DNA from: Clostridia bacterium
GTDB taxonomy: Bacteria; Bacillota_A; Clostridia; Oscillospirales; CAG-272
Direction of reading: 5' to 3'
DNA: 14,203 nucleotides
Assembly (NCBI GenBank): GCA_017959485.1
Contig: JAGDAM010000272.1
Coordinates: 1 to 14,203 of the forward strand
Below the pieces are notes generated by a model, which did not search any database, was not told the origin of the DNA, and worked only from the letters and a program-made list of their open reading frames with translations. A program made the translations under genes and the position numbers. This document shows, one piece after another, positions 1-8,076 of the stretch (position 1 is the stretch's first letter; every line of letters begins with the position of its first letter).

Positions 1-2358
1 GGCGACACCGATCCGTACTCGGTCCCGGACGCGGAACCCGCGGCCGAGCCGGAACCCGCGGCCGAGCCGGCACCCGCCCCCCGCGGCGGCAAACAACGCG
101 AAATGAAGCCCTCCATGTCGCTGTTCACTTCGTTCGGGCTTTCTCTCAACAATCTGATTTCCAAAATAGGCAGAACAATCCTCACGTCATTCGCCGGAAG
201 TATAGGCATCATCGGAATCGCGCTGATATACGCGGTGTCACAGGGAGCGAGCGATTTCATCAACTCGGTTCAGGAGGACACGCTTGCATCCTATCCGCTC
301 GTTATAGAGGCAGAAAGCGTCGATCTCGGTTCGCTTATCGAAAACTTTATGGGCAAGGTGGGCGACGACCGCCACGAGCGGGACGCCGTCTACTCGAAGT
401 CGATGATCTATAACCTCGTCAACACGCTCAACACCGCCGAGAAGACGCAGAACGACCTTTCCGCCTTCAAACAGTTCCTCGACCGGAGCGTCTCTTCGGA
501 GGACGATGAAACAGGTCTCGGCGGGGCCGTCACCGGCATTCTTTATTCGTACGGAATAAGTCCGCTCATATACGTATCCGGCGTCGACGGAAACGTGGTT
601 CATTCGGACATTTCAGAGCTCATGTCCTCGATAATGGCCAGCTACATGGGAAGTTCGGGAGGCTCGGGCGGCAATCTGATGTCGCTGATGACCACCTCCT
701 CATCTTCCAGCTCGAGAAATTACGGACTGTGGCAGGAGATACTCCCCTCGGTCGACGGCAAACCGGTCAACGACGTCGTCGCCAAGCAGTACGACGTTAT
801 CTACGGAGACTGGCCGTCAAATTACGACGAGGTCGTCCTGATAGTCGACGGCAGAAACGAGCTTAACGACCTTTCGCTCTACGCAATGGGACTCATCCCG
901 CGCTCCGAGATAGAGAGCGCGCTGAAGTCGATGTCGGACCAGAAGGAAATCGAATACACCAAGCGCTCCTGGTCCTACGAGGAAATCTGCGAGACCGAGT
1001 TCCGGCTGATCATTCCCTCCTCCTGCTTCGTTTACGACGCCGAGAGCGATTCCTACACCGATCTGCGGGAAGACGAGGCTGGAATGAAGATCCTTTACGC
1101 GGGAGGAATTCCTCTTCACGTGTCGGGAATCATACGCGAATCGGAGAATTCGGTCGGCGGAATGCTCAACAGCGGCATCGGATACACACACGCGCTGACC
1201 GAAAAGCTGATTGAGACCACCGGAAACTCGGATATAGTCAGGCGCCAGCTCGCCTCGCCAGAGACCGACGTCTTTACCGGACTGCTCTTCCGCGAATACG
1301 CCGATCAGATGACGGACGGCGAGAAGGCGAAGCAGCTCAAAGAACGTCTTTCGTCTATGCCGGACGAGGAAAAAGCCGAAGCCTACGTGGCGATCATGTC
1401 GATACCGAGCGATGAAGCGATATCCGCCTACGTTTCCTCCGCGATCGGTTCGATGGACCGGGCGTCGCTTGAGGAGCTCCTCTTATCGCGAGTCGCCGAG
1501 CAGTCGGGGCTCAACCCCTCGCTCGTTAAAGGATATATCGCGTCGATATCCGACGCCGACCTTCAGAAGATGATCGAATCGATGGTGGCAGAGGCCTTCA
1601 AAGCCCAGTACGCCGCCTCGGTCCGCGCCTCGATGGCAGCGATTCCCGCAGCCGATCTCGCTGCATCCCTCGATGCCGCAATCGACGGATATTCCGAACA
1701 GATGTGCGCCGTCTACTACGACAGTATAACCGATTTTTCCGATTCCACGCTTAAAAAGAATCTTACCGCGCTCGGAGGAATTGATCTCGACAGTCCGGCG
1801 ACGGTCAGCATCTACACATCCACCTTTGCCGACAAGGACACGATAAAGGAAGCGATACAGAACTACAACGACAGCGTGGACGAACGCAGCCGCATCCAGT
1901 ACACCGACTACGTAGGCATCATTATGAGCTCGGTTACCTCGATACTGACCGGAATCACCTACGTCCTGGTCGCCTTCGTCGGAATTTCTCTCTTCGTCTC
2001 TTCGATAATGATAGGAGTCATCACGCTGATCTCGGTCCAGGAGAGAACCAAGGAAATCGGTATACTCCGGGCTTTCGGCGCCTCCAAGCTGAACGTGGCG
2101 AGTCTGTTCAACGCCGAGACGATGCTTATAGGCCTTGCCGCCGGAATCACCGGAGTCGTCGTGTCTGCGCTGGCCTGCATACCGATCAATCTCGTGCTGC
2201 ACAAGCTGACTGATCTAAAATCCCTCTCGGCGCGGCTGCCGCTCGGGACCGCCCTCGCGCTGATAGGCATCAGCGTCTTTCTCACGCTGGTCGCGGGAAT
2301 CATCCCCGCCTTCATCGCCTCGGCCAAGGATCCGGTCGTCGCGCTGAGGACCGAATAA
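1..2358 (+). CDS. ABC transporter permease of MacB/FtsX type, C-terminal part of a probable ATPase-permease fusion (5' end off the window)
   Basis: The frame is open from base 1, and the first ATG (103) has no ribosome binding site, so this is the 3' part of a longer gene with 785 residues visible. Residues 1-34 are an acidic Pro/Ala/Glu linker. They lead into a first membrane segment (about residues 58-80, GRTILTSFAGSIGIIGIAL), then about 560 extracytoplasmic residues, then three membrane segments encoded near 1945-2035, 2107-2200 and 2250-2325. The QERTKEIGILRAFGAS motif after TM2 and the terminal DPVVALR are hallmarks of the MacB/FtsX permease fold, which couples ATP hydrolysis to periplasmic or extracellular movement. 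The N-terminal linker suggests a single-chain ATPase-permease, as is common in Firmicutes; this is inferred because the ATPase is not in the window. The extracellular part is much larger than in MacB and carries a Ser-rich tract near 691-717 and helical repeats (1354-1683). The substrate is unknown. The gene converges on the flippase operon. Confidence 0.88.
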   Translation, partial: GDTDPYSVPDAEPAAEPEPAAEPAPAPRGGKQREMKPSMSLFTSFGLSLNNLISKIGRTILTSFAGSIGIIGIALIYAVSQGASDFINSVQEDTLASYPLVIEAESVDLGSLIENFMGKVGDDRHERDAVYSKSMIYNLVNTLNTAEKTQNDLSAFKQFLDRSVSSEDDETGLGGAVTGILYSYGISPLIYVSGVDGNVVHSDISELMSSIMASYMGSSGGSGGNLMSLMTTSSSSSSRNYGLWQEILPSVDGKPVNDVVAKQYDVIYGDWPSNYDEVVLIVDGRNELNDLSLYAMGLIPRSEIESALKSMSDQKEIEYTKRSWSYEEICETEFRLIIPSSCFVYDAESDSYTDLREDEAGMKILYAGGIPLHVSGIIRESENSVGGMLNSGIGYTHALTEKLIETTGNSDIVRRQLASPETDVFTGLLFREYADQMTDGEKAKQLKERLSSMPDEEKAEAYVAIMSIPSDEAISAYVSSAIGSMDRASLEELLLSRVAEQSGLNPSLVKGYIASISDADLQKMIESMVAEAFKAQYAASVRASMAAIPAADLAASLDAAIDGYSEQMCAVYYDSITDFSDSTLKKNLTALGGIDLDSPATVSIYTSTFADKDTIKEAIQNYNDSVDERSRIQYTDYVGIIMSSVTSILTGITYVLVAFVGISLFVSSIMIGVITLISVQERTKEIGILRAFGASKLNVASLFNAETMLIGLAAGITGVVVSALACIPINLVLHKLTDLKSLSARLPLGTALALIGISVFLTLVAGIIPAFIASAKDPVVALRTE
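34..69 (+). repeat. Two tandem 18-bp repeats in the interdomain linker
   Basis: Two identical in-frame copies (34-51 and 52-69) of an 18-bp GC-rich unit encode Glu-Pro-Ala-Ala-Glu-Pro twice, followed by Ala-Pro-Ala-Pro. The unit lies in the low-complexity linker between the inferred ATPase domain and the first membrane segment. Perfect identity at nucleotide level suggests recent duplication. Confidence 0.9.
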
Positions 2359-2383
2359 CCGGTTTTCCTATAATACCGAAAAA

Positions 2384-2417
2384 ATCCGCACGGCCCGATT
2401 CTTCGGGCCGTGCGGAT
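2384..2417 (-). terminator. Intrinsic terminator between convergent genes
   Basis: A perfect 14-bp stem (2384-2397 with 2404-2417) closes a 6-nt loop. Read on the minus strand, the hairpin is followed by six T residues (complement of 2379-2384), which makes it the terminator of the flippase gene and the whole minus-strand operon. Read on the plus strand, it is followed only by a TAAAAATT stretch, so it may act more weakly on the ABC transporter transcript. It sits in the 76-bp gap between the two convergent stop codons. Confidence 0.9.
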
Positions 2418-2434
2418 AAAAATTATCGCAAATA

Positions 2435-3898
2435 TCAGTTTTTCTTCCTTGCTCTTCTTTCGGCAAGCGAGCCGAAGACGAGCGCGATTCCTTCGCGGAT
2501 GCTGGCAAAATTGACGGCGGCAATCGCGATCACGAATCCGGTCTGGACAAGGAACCAAACCGGAAGCCGTTCGGAAACCGCCCCCGAGGGAAATTCGAAG
2601 ATCATACATACCGCCTGCGCCGTCATTATCAGGGCGTTCAGCGCGAGCTTCAGGGGAGAGACGCTGAATTTCACGTAACGCCCCGCGATGACGCACCTGA
2701 GAATGAAGAGCGAGAGATAGCTCACGAGCGTTCCGATCGCGACCCCGTGAACGCCGAGCACCGGAGCCAGGAGAAAAGAAACGGCAACGTTTACCGCGGC
2801 TCCGGCAAGCGCGGTAAGGAAAGCCGGCAGCGTCTTTTTCGAAACCGAGAAGACGGTGCTGATAAAGGTTGCGAAAGCGCTGAAGACGGTGGACACTATG
2901 AGAAGCGGGATAAACTCCCACGCTCCGTAGAACTCCCTGTTAAGGAGTATCCTCGAAATATGTCTCGAAAAGGCGATCAGCAGCGCCCCGGCGGTGAAGA
3001 TTATACTCGAATAGCTTCTGAACACCTTTTCGAAGAACTCTTCCCTTTCCTCTCCTTCCGCGGAGTCTCTGACCGCCGACAGATTCCAGGCCTCGATAAA
3101 GACGGTGGTGATCAGCGTCAGCACGTTCGGGATCTTGTAGGAGCAGACGAAAAGTCCGTCGTTTGGATAGCCCTCGACGCCGCCGTCGACCACCGTTCTG
3201 ACGATATAATGGTCTGTAAGGTTGGTCGCCGCCCAGAGGATCGTCGTCGGTATCATCGGGATACCGTAGACAAGCAGCGCTCTTACCGTCGCGCGTTTTA
3301 CCGTCCGGAAATCAAGATCGCGCCAAATCCTAAGGCGCAGTACAAGGAAGACGGTTACGATGAAGTTGGCGACGGTCACCGACAGAAGCAGGCCCGTGAC
3401 CCCGAGGTCCAGAAGATAGATGAAGAGCAGACTCAGCCCGATCGTAAGCGCGGTGTTGAGGACGCCCTGAATCGCGTAGAGGGCGGTTAAACCCCGGGAC
3501 CTCGCGTAAAATGAGACCGCCATCTGCAGATTTGCGCACAGAACGAAAAGAATGATCAGAAGATAGTATCCGTCAAGCGCGTCGAAGAGAAGCAGTACGG
3601 GAGAAAGCAGCAGGAACGCCACGCTTCCGCCCAGAAGGATGGCTACAGACGAGGAAAAAATCTCTTTCCTGCGGTCTCCTGCGTCTATCGTAAAGCGCGT
3701 TATCGCGTCGCAGACTCCGACTGCGGCGAGCGGCATAATCAGATTGGAAATCTGCTGAACAAACTCTGCGTCGGAAATCTGCGATTTAGTGAGAAGCGAA
3801 GTGTATATGAATATCAGCAGATAAGAGAGCACCTTGGACAGGAAAGTCCCGGCCCCGAATATCGCCGTATTCGAAAGAAGCTTTCTGTACCTGTTCAC
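2435..3898 (-). CDS. Polysaccharide / lipid-linked oligosaccharide flippase (MOP superfamily, Wzx-like)
   Basis: This is a 487-residue, very hydrophobic protein with roughly a dozen or more membrane segments along its length. The N-terminal RKLLSNTAIFGAGTFLSKVL is typical of the polysaccharide biosynthesis flippase family, whose members move undecaprenyl-linked sugar units across the membrane for capsule, teichoic acid or other envelope polymers. No glycosyltransferase or polymerase lies beside it, so the substrate cannot be named; a lipid II flippase role of the MurJ type is a less likely alternative within the same superfamily. The start is GTG at 3898, one base after the yebC stop (TGA-A-GTG), which implies translational coupling. 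It is the last gene of the operon and is followed by the terminator at 2384-2417. Confidence 0.87.
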   Translation of the reverse strand: MNRYRKLLSNTAIFGAGTFLSKVLSYLLIFIYTSLLTKSQISDAEFVQQISNLIMPLAAVGVCDAITRFTIDAGDRRKEIFSSSVAILLGGSVAFLLLSPVLLLFDALDGYYLLIILFVLCANLQMAVSFYARSRGLTALYAIQGVLNTALTIGLSLLFIYLLDLGVTGLLLSVTVANFIVTVFLVLRLRIWRDLDFRTVKRATVRALLVYGIPMIPTTILWAATNLTDHYIVRTVVDGGVEGYPNDGLFVCSYKIPNVLTLITTVFIEAWNLSAVRDSAEGEEREEFFEKVFRSYSSIIFTAGALLIAFSRHISRILLNREFYGAWEFIPLLIVSTVFSAFATFISTVFSVSKKTLPAFLTALAGAAVNVAVSFLLAPVLGVHGVAIGTLVSYLSLFILRCVIAGRYVKFSVSPLKLALNALIMTAQAVCMIFEFPSGAVSERLPVWFLVQTGFVIAIAAVNFASIREGIALVFGSLAERRARKKN

Positions 3899-3899
3899 T

Positions 3900-4631
3900 T
3901 CAGTCGGCGTTGCCCCAGTTGTGATAGACGTTCATGACGTCGTCGTCGTCCTCGAGACGCTCGATGAGCAGCCCCATAAACTTGACGTCGTCGGGATCGG
4001 TAAGGTCGACTGTCGTCTGAGGGATGAGCGTCTTCTCGGCGGAATCCGGCTTGTATCCGGCGGCTTCAAGCGCCTCCGCCACGGCATAAACGTCGTCCGG
4101 CTCGGTGACGATCTCAAACATTCCCTCGTCCGCGATAAAGTCGGACGCTCCGGCGTCGAGCGCGCACTCCATGAGAGCGTCCTCGTCGATCTCGCCGTCC
4201 TCGTCGGAGATCACAATCATTCCCTTTTTGTCGAAAAGAAAACTCACGCATCCGGTCTGGCCGAGATTTCCGTGATATTTCGAGAAGCAGGCGCGGACGT
4301 TTCCTGCGGTGCGGTTGCGGTTGTCGGTCGTCGTTTCGACGATAACCGCGACTCCGGACGGTCCGTATCCCTCGTAGGTGATCTCCTCGTAGCTGACGTT
4401 TTCGGCTCCGGCGGCCTTCTTGATCGTCCTTTCGATATTGTCGTTGGGAACGTTGTTGGCTTTTGCTTTGGCGATCAGATCGCGCAGCTTGGAGTTGGAG
4501 ACCGGGTCGGGACCGCCTTCCTTGACGGCTATGGTGATCTCCTTGCCGATCTTTGTAAAGACCTTTGCCTTCTGGGCGTCGGTCTTTTCTTTTTTATGCT
4601 TGATATTGCTCCATTTGCTGTGTCCTGACAT
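3900..4631 (-). CDS. yebC: YebC/PmpR (TACO1) family protein
   Basis: This 243-residue protein starts with the diagnostic MSGHSKWSNIKHKK and continues with KVFTKIGKEI, then NSKLRDLIAKAKANNVPNDNIERTI, an almost canonical YebC sequence of standard length. The acidic C-terminal part (about residues 170-240) is also typical. The family was long annotated as a transcriptional regulator; more recent work on bacterial YebC and mitochondrial TACO1 supports a role on the ribosome, easing elongation through difficult sequences such as polyproline. A good ribosome binding site (AAAGAGG, 4640-4646) lies 8 nt before the ATG. The 44-bp gap after argS is the largest in the operon; it holds no hairpin, and I see no convincing promoter in it. 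The gene ends one base before the flippase start. Confidence 0.96.
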   Translation of the reverse strand: MSGHSKWSNIKHKKEKTDAQKAKVFTKIGKEITIAVKEGGPDPVSNSKLRDLIAKAKANNVPNDNIERTIKKAAGAENVSYEEITYEGYGPSGVAVIVETTTDNRNRTAGNVRACFSKYHGNLGQTGCVSFLFDKKGMIVISDEDGEIDEDALMECALDAGASDFIADEGMFEIVTEPDDVYAVAEALEAAGYKPDSAEKTLIPQTTVDLTDPDDVKFMGLLIERLEDDDDVMNVYHNWGNAD

Positions 4632-4675
4632 TTCGGGTACCTCTTTATAACTTAATTCTCAAAATGATATTATGC

Positions 4676-6388
4676 TCAGATCTGACGGATCTTTTTCAGG
4701 CAGATCAGTCCGAACGCGTTCCCGAGCACCTGGTTGACCGCTCTCGTAATCGAAACGCGGGTCGCAGCGACGGCGGGATCGGGAGCCGACAGTATCTGAC
4801 AGTTGTGATAGAAACGGTTGAAGGAGGCGGCGAGGTCGAGTATGTATCTCGTGATAAACGACGGCTCGTACGCGTTTATCGCCGCGGTCACCCTTTCCGG
4901 GAAGGAGGCGAGAGTTTTGAGCAGTTCTCTCTCTTCCTCCGAAGTTACCTTGTATTTATCGGGTTCTCCCGGAAGGTCGGGCTTCGAGAGAAGCGAGCAG
5001 GTCCTGGCGTAGGTATACTGAACGTAGGGACCGGTGTTGCCTTCGTACTCAAGCGCCTCGTCGAGCGAGAAATTGATATCCTTTATCCTGTTGTTTGACA
5101 GATAATAGAACAGTACCGCTCCGACGCCGACGGATCTCGCGATCTCGGCGGCTTTTTCCTCATTCATCGAGGGATTCTTTTCGAGGGTTATGTCGTGCGC
5201 CTTTTCGATCGCGGCGGACAGAAGGTCGCGCAGGAGCACGACGTTGCCGGTCCGCGTGGCAAGCTTCGCGCCGTTTACCGAGACCGTTCCGTACGGAACG
5301 TGCACCAGCCGGTCGTACCAGGGGTATCCCATCAGTTCGACAACCTTGAACCACTGCGCGAAATGCAGCGACTGCTGGGCGGCGGTGACGTAGACCGCCT
5401 TGTCGAAATGATAGGTTTCGTATCTGTAAAAGGCGGCGGCGATGTCGCGCGTCGGATAGAGAGTCGAACCGTCCTTCTTGAGGATCAGGCAGGGCGGCAT
5501 GCCGTATTCCGACAGATCGACTATCGAAGCTCCGTCGTCTATCTTCAGAAGTCCCGACTGTCTGAGCTTCTCGACCTGGGCCGGCATCTTGTCGGAATAG
5601 AAGCTTTCTCCCTTGTAGGAATCGAACTCGATCCCGAGAAGCCTGTAGGTCTTCGCGTACTCCTCGAGACTGATCGCGACAAACTTTTTCCAGAGTTCGG
5701 TATTGTCCGCGTCCCCGCACTCGAGCTTGTGAAACTCGACGCGCGCGAGGTCGTTAAGAGACGGATCCTTCTCGGCCTCGGCGTGGAACCTGACGTACAG
5801 TTCAACCAGACGGTCGATCCCGCCTTCTGAGATATCCTTCTCGCTCCCCCATTTTCTGAAAGCGACTATCAGTTTGCCGAACTGGGTTCCCCAGTCGCCG
5901 AGATAGTTGATTCCGACGCATCTGTAGCCCTCGAACTCGTGCAGCAGCTTGAGCGAATGGCCGATCACGGTCGTTCCGAGATGCCCGATGTGGAAGGGCT
6001 TCGCGACGTTCGGCGAGGAATAGTCGAAGACGGCCGTCTTCCCTGCCCCGGAATGCGAGGAGCCGTAGGAGTCGCCTTCTTCAAATACCCGGGGTAGAAT
6101 CCTCTCGGCGAGCAGATCTCCGTCGATTCTGAAATTGAGATATCCGTTGACTGCAGACGCGGTGACGCCGGTTCCTTCGAAGGCGCCGGCCAGCGTCTGC
6201 GCAATCTTTACCGGAGACTGCCGGAAGGTCCTCGCGAAAGAAAAGCAGGGCAGCGCGAGATCTCCCATCGAACTGTCGGGAGGATATTCGAGCATCGTCT
6301 CTATCCCGCCGGCGTCGGGGGCTGAGCCGAAGCTCTTTCCCGCCGCCTCCGAGACGAGCGACGCGATCATACGTTTAAACAGTGTCAT
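4676..6388 (-). CDS. argS: Arginyl-tRNA synthetase (ArgRS, class I)
   Basis: This 570-residue cytoplasmic enzyme charges tRNA-Arg. The N-terminal add-on domain (about residues 1-105) is followed by the catalytic core, with SPNVAKPFHIGHLGTT (HIGH at 133-136) and NYLGDWGTQFGKL (161-173), both typical of ArgRS. ILKKDGSTLYPTRDIAAA lies near 302-319. The KMSKS-equivalent loop reads GAKLATRTGN (about 373-382), a degenerate form; ArgRS enzymes often lack a canonical KMSKS. The C-terminal DALR-type anticodon-binding domain includes YVQYTYARTCSLL. The extreme C-terminus (CLKKIRQI) departs from the more usual ending in Glu-Arg/Lys-Met. The ATG overlaps the recN stop by 4 nt (ATGA), and AAAGGA lies about 11 nt upstream. 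Its position two genes after argR may place it under the same transcript as its amino-acid-sensing regulator. Confidence 0.97.
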   Translation of the reverse strand: MTLFKRMIASLVSEAAGKSFGSAPDAGGIETMLEYPPDSSMGDLALPCFSFARTFRQSPVKIAQTLAGAFEGTGVTASAVNGYLNFRIDGDLLAERILPRVFEEGDSYGSSHSGAGKTAVFDYSSPNVAKPFHIGHLGTTVIGHSLKLLHEFEGYRCVGINYLGDWGTQFGKLIVAFRKWGSEKDISEGGIDRLVELYVRFHAEAEKDPSLNDLARVEFHKLECGDADNTELWKKFVAISLEEYAKTYRLLGIEFDSYKGESFYSDKMPAQVEKLRQSGLLKIDDGASIVDLSEYGMPPCLILKKDGSTLYPTRDIAAAFYRYETYHFDKAVYVTAAQQSLHFAQWFKVVELMGYPWYDRLVHVPYGTVSVNGAKLATRTGNVVLLRDLLSAAIEKAHDITLEKNPSMNEEKAAEIARSVGVGAVLFYYLSNNRIKDINFSLDEALEYEGNTGPYVQYTYARTCSLLSKPDLPGEPDKYKVTSEEERELLKTLASFPERVTAAINAYEPSFITRYILDLAASFNRFYHNCQILSAPDPAVAATRVSITRAVNQVLGNAFGLICLKKIRQI

Positions 6389-8076
6389 GTCAAAGGGTTT
6401 CCTTTATCGTTATTGTCGATCATATCGACGGCGGCGCGCCGCTGCGCTTCGGACACCGACAGACCTCCGAGTATCCGCGAGATCTCGAGAATTCTTCCCT
6501 CTCTGTCGAGTTCCTCGACGCGGCTTTCTGTTCTTCCGCCGGCCGCAGACTTGAAAACGCGCAGATGCCTGTCTGCGAGGGACGCGATCTGCGCCGAATG
6601 GGTCACGCAGATTATCTGCGACTCGGCCGCCGCCGATTTGAGCATAAGACCGATCTTTCTCGAGGTCGAGCCGGATATTCCGGAATCGATTTCGTCGAAG
6701 AAGAGCGTCATGCCGCCGGCGAATCCCGCCAGAGACGATTTGAGCGAAAGCACAAGCCGGGACAGTTCTCCGCCCGACGCGCACTTTTCGACCGGGAGCG
6801 GCGGTTCTCCGCTGTTCGCCGAGAAGAGAAAGTCGACGTCGTCTTTTCCCGAGGGCGCGTAGGAAGGCCTCTCGGACACCCGTATTTCAAAATAAGCTCC
6901 GGGCAGGTCAAGATACCGCAAAGACCCCAGGACGCTCTCTGTGACCCTCTCTGCGGCCTCTGTGCGCGCACGGGTGAGTCCGGCGGCGCATTCGGCGAGT
7001 TTCTTTTCGGCGGTGGCAAGCTCGGACTCGAGCCGGGCGATTTGAGCCGAAGCTTCCTTTGCCTTGCGCAGGTCTTCAGCCGAGTCGGAAGCGATCTTCA
7101 GAAGACCGTCTATTCCGCATCCGTATTTTCTTTTGAGGCGGGATACAGCCGAAAGCCGCTCTTCTATTTCGTCAAGTCTCTGTTCGGAATCCTCCGGAAG
7201 AACCGCCGAAAGAACGCGGGCGAGATCGCCGCCTATCTGCTCGAGTTCGTACCCGATATCGCGCAGGCGCGACACCGTTTCTTCGGATCCCACGACCAGC
7301 CCCGCGATCTTTTCGAGCGCGTCGGCTCCGCGAAGCGTCAGGTAGGAAGCCGTGATTCCCTTCTCGTTTTCGTGCAGCGCGCGAAGGGCGGCTTCTCCGT
7401 ATTTTTTAATCTTTTCCGCGGACCGGATCGCGTCCCGCTCGGTCTCGAGGCGCTCGTCCTCGCCCGGAGTCAGTTTCGCGGAAGCGATCTCTTTATAGCG
7501 GAAAGAGACCAGATCCAGTTTGTCGGCGAGCGACTCTGCCTCCGAACGCGTGCGCGCGATATCCGAGCGCAGCCCCGACCAGCGGGAATAGGCCTCATGG
7601 TATGCATCGAGGTTCCCGGCGTCCGCGGCGGCTTCGTCGAGCATTCCGATCCGCTTCACCGGGTCGAGATACATCACCGTCTCCCGCTGTCCGTGAAGCG
7701 AAAGCAGCGACGACGCGGTATCCGACAGGAGTTTAAGCGTTACCGTTTTCCCGTTGATCCTCGCCGCAGTCTTTCCGTCCGCAAACAGTTTCCTTTCGAT
7801 CAGCACCTCGCCGTCACAGACGGGTATACCCGCTTCCGCGAGCTCCCGTTCAACGTCGGGTTTTACGTCCGAAAAGAGCACCGAAGCCGATGCCTCGCTC
7901 TCGCCCGAACGGATCATATCCGGAGACACGCGCCTTCCAAGGAGAAAGCCGAGGCATCCGGCGATAACCGTCTTCCCGGCGCCGGTCTCTCCCGTCAGGG
8001 CGTTGAATCCGGAACAGACGCGGATCGAGACGTCCTTTACAACAGCAAAATTTACTACCGAGATCGAATCAATCAT
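6385..8076 (-). CDS. recN: DNA repair protein RecN (SMC-like ATPase)
   Basis: RecN is an SMC-like ATPase that acts early in repair of double-strand breaks. With the ATG at 8076 the protein has 563 residues and begins MIDSISVVNFAVVKDVSI, which aligns with the conserved RecN start. Walker A GETGAGKT is at 29-36, a long charged coiled-coil region spans about 150-370, the ABC signature SGGELSRLVLSLK starts near 434, and Walker B LFFDEIDSGISG has its Asp-Glu near 461-462; THSAQIASLADRH follows. A TTG 12 bases upstream (8088) would add four residues. I prefer the ATG because of the conserved N-terminus, although neither start has a strong ribosome binding site. The ATG overlaps the argR stop by 8 nt. 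argR-recN adjacency is a classic Firmicutes arrangement. Confidence 0.97.
   Translation of the reverse strand: MIDSISVVNFAVVKDVSIRVCSGFNALTGETGAGKTVIAGCLGFLLGRRVSPDMIRSGESEASASVLFSDVKPDVERELAEAGIPVCDGEVLIERKLFADGKTAARINGKTVTLKLLSDTASSLLSLHGQRETVMYLDPVKRIGMLDEAAADAGNLDAYHEAYSRWSGLRSDIARTRSEAESLADKLDLVSFRYKEIASAKLTPGEDERLETERDAIRSAEKIKKYGEAALRALHENEKGITASYLTLRGADALEKIAGLVVGSEETVSRLRDIGYELEQIGGDLARVLSAVLPEDSEQRLDEIEERLSAVSRLKRKYGCGIDGLLKIASDSAEDLRKAKEASAQIARLESELATAEKKLAECAAGLTRARTEAAERVTESVLGSLRYLDLPGAYFEIRVSERPSYAPSGKDDVDFLFSANSGEPPLPVEKCASGGELSRLVLSLKSSLAGFAGGMTLFFDEIDSGISGSTSRKIGLMLKSAAAESQIICVTHSAQIASLADRHLRVFKSAAGGRTESRVEELDREGRILEISRILGGLSVSEAQRRAAVDMIDNNDKGNPLT

Noticed and set aside
103..105. 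ATG at 103 as the true start of the permease gene
   Set aside because: There is no ribosome binding site upstream, the frame stays open to base 1, and the upstream residues form a linker typical of an ATPase-permease fusion.
2369..2374. TATAAT on the plus strand
   Set aside because: It lies directly between the permease stop codon and the terminator hairpin with no fitting -35, so a promoter there would be stopped within about 40 bases and faces a convergent operon.
1959..2921. A 320-codon minus-strand frame running from the flippase into the ABC permease
   Set aside because: It crosses the 14-bp terminator hairpin and lies antisense to conserved permease residues; its sequence is low in hydrophobic structure and has no known motif.
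4632..4699. Internal promoter before yebC (CATAAT near 4670)
   Set aside because: No acceptable -35 is found at 16-18 nt; the best candidate (TGAAAA-like) is poor, so I did not annotate it.
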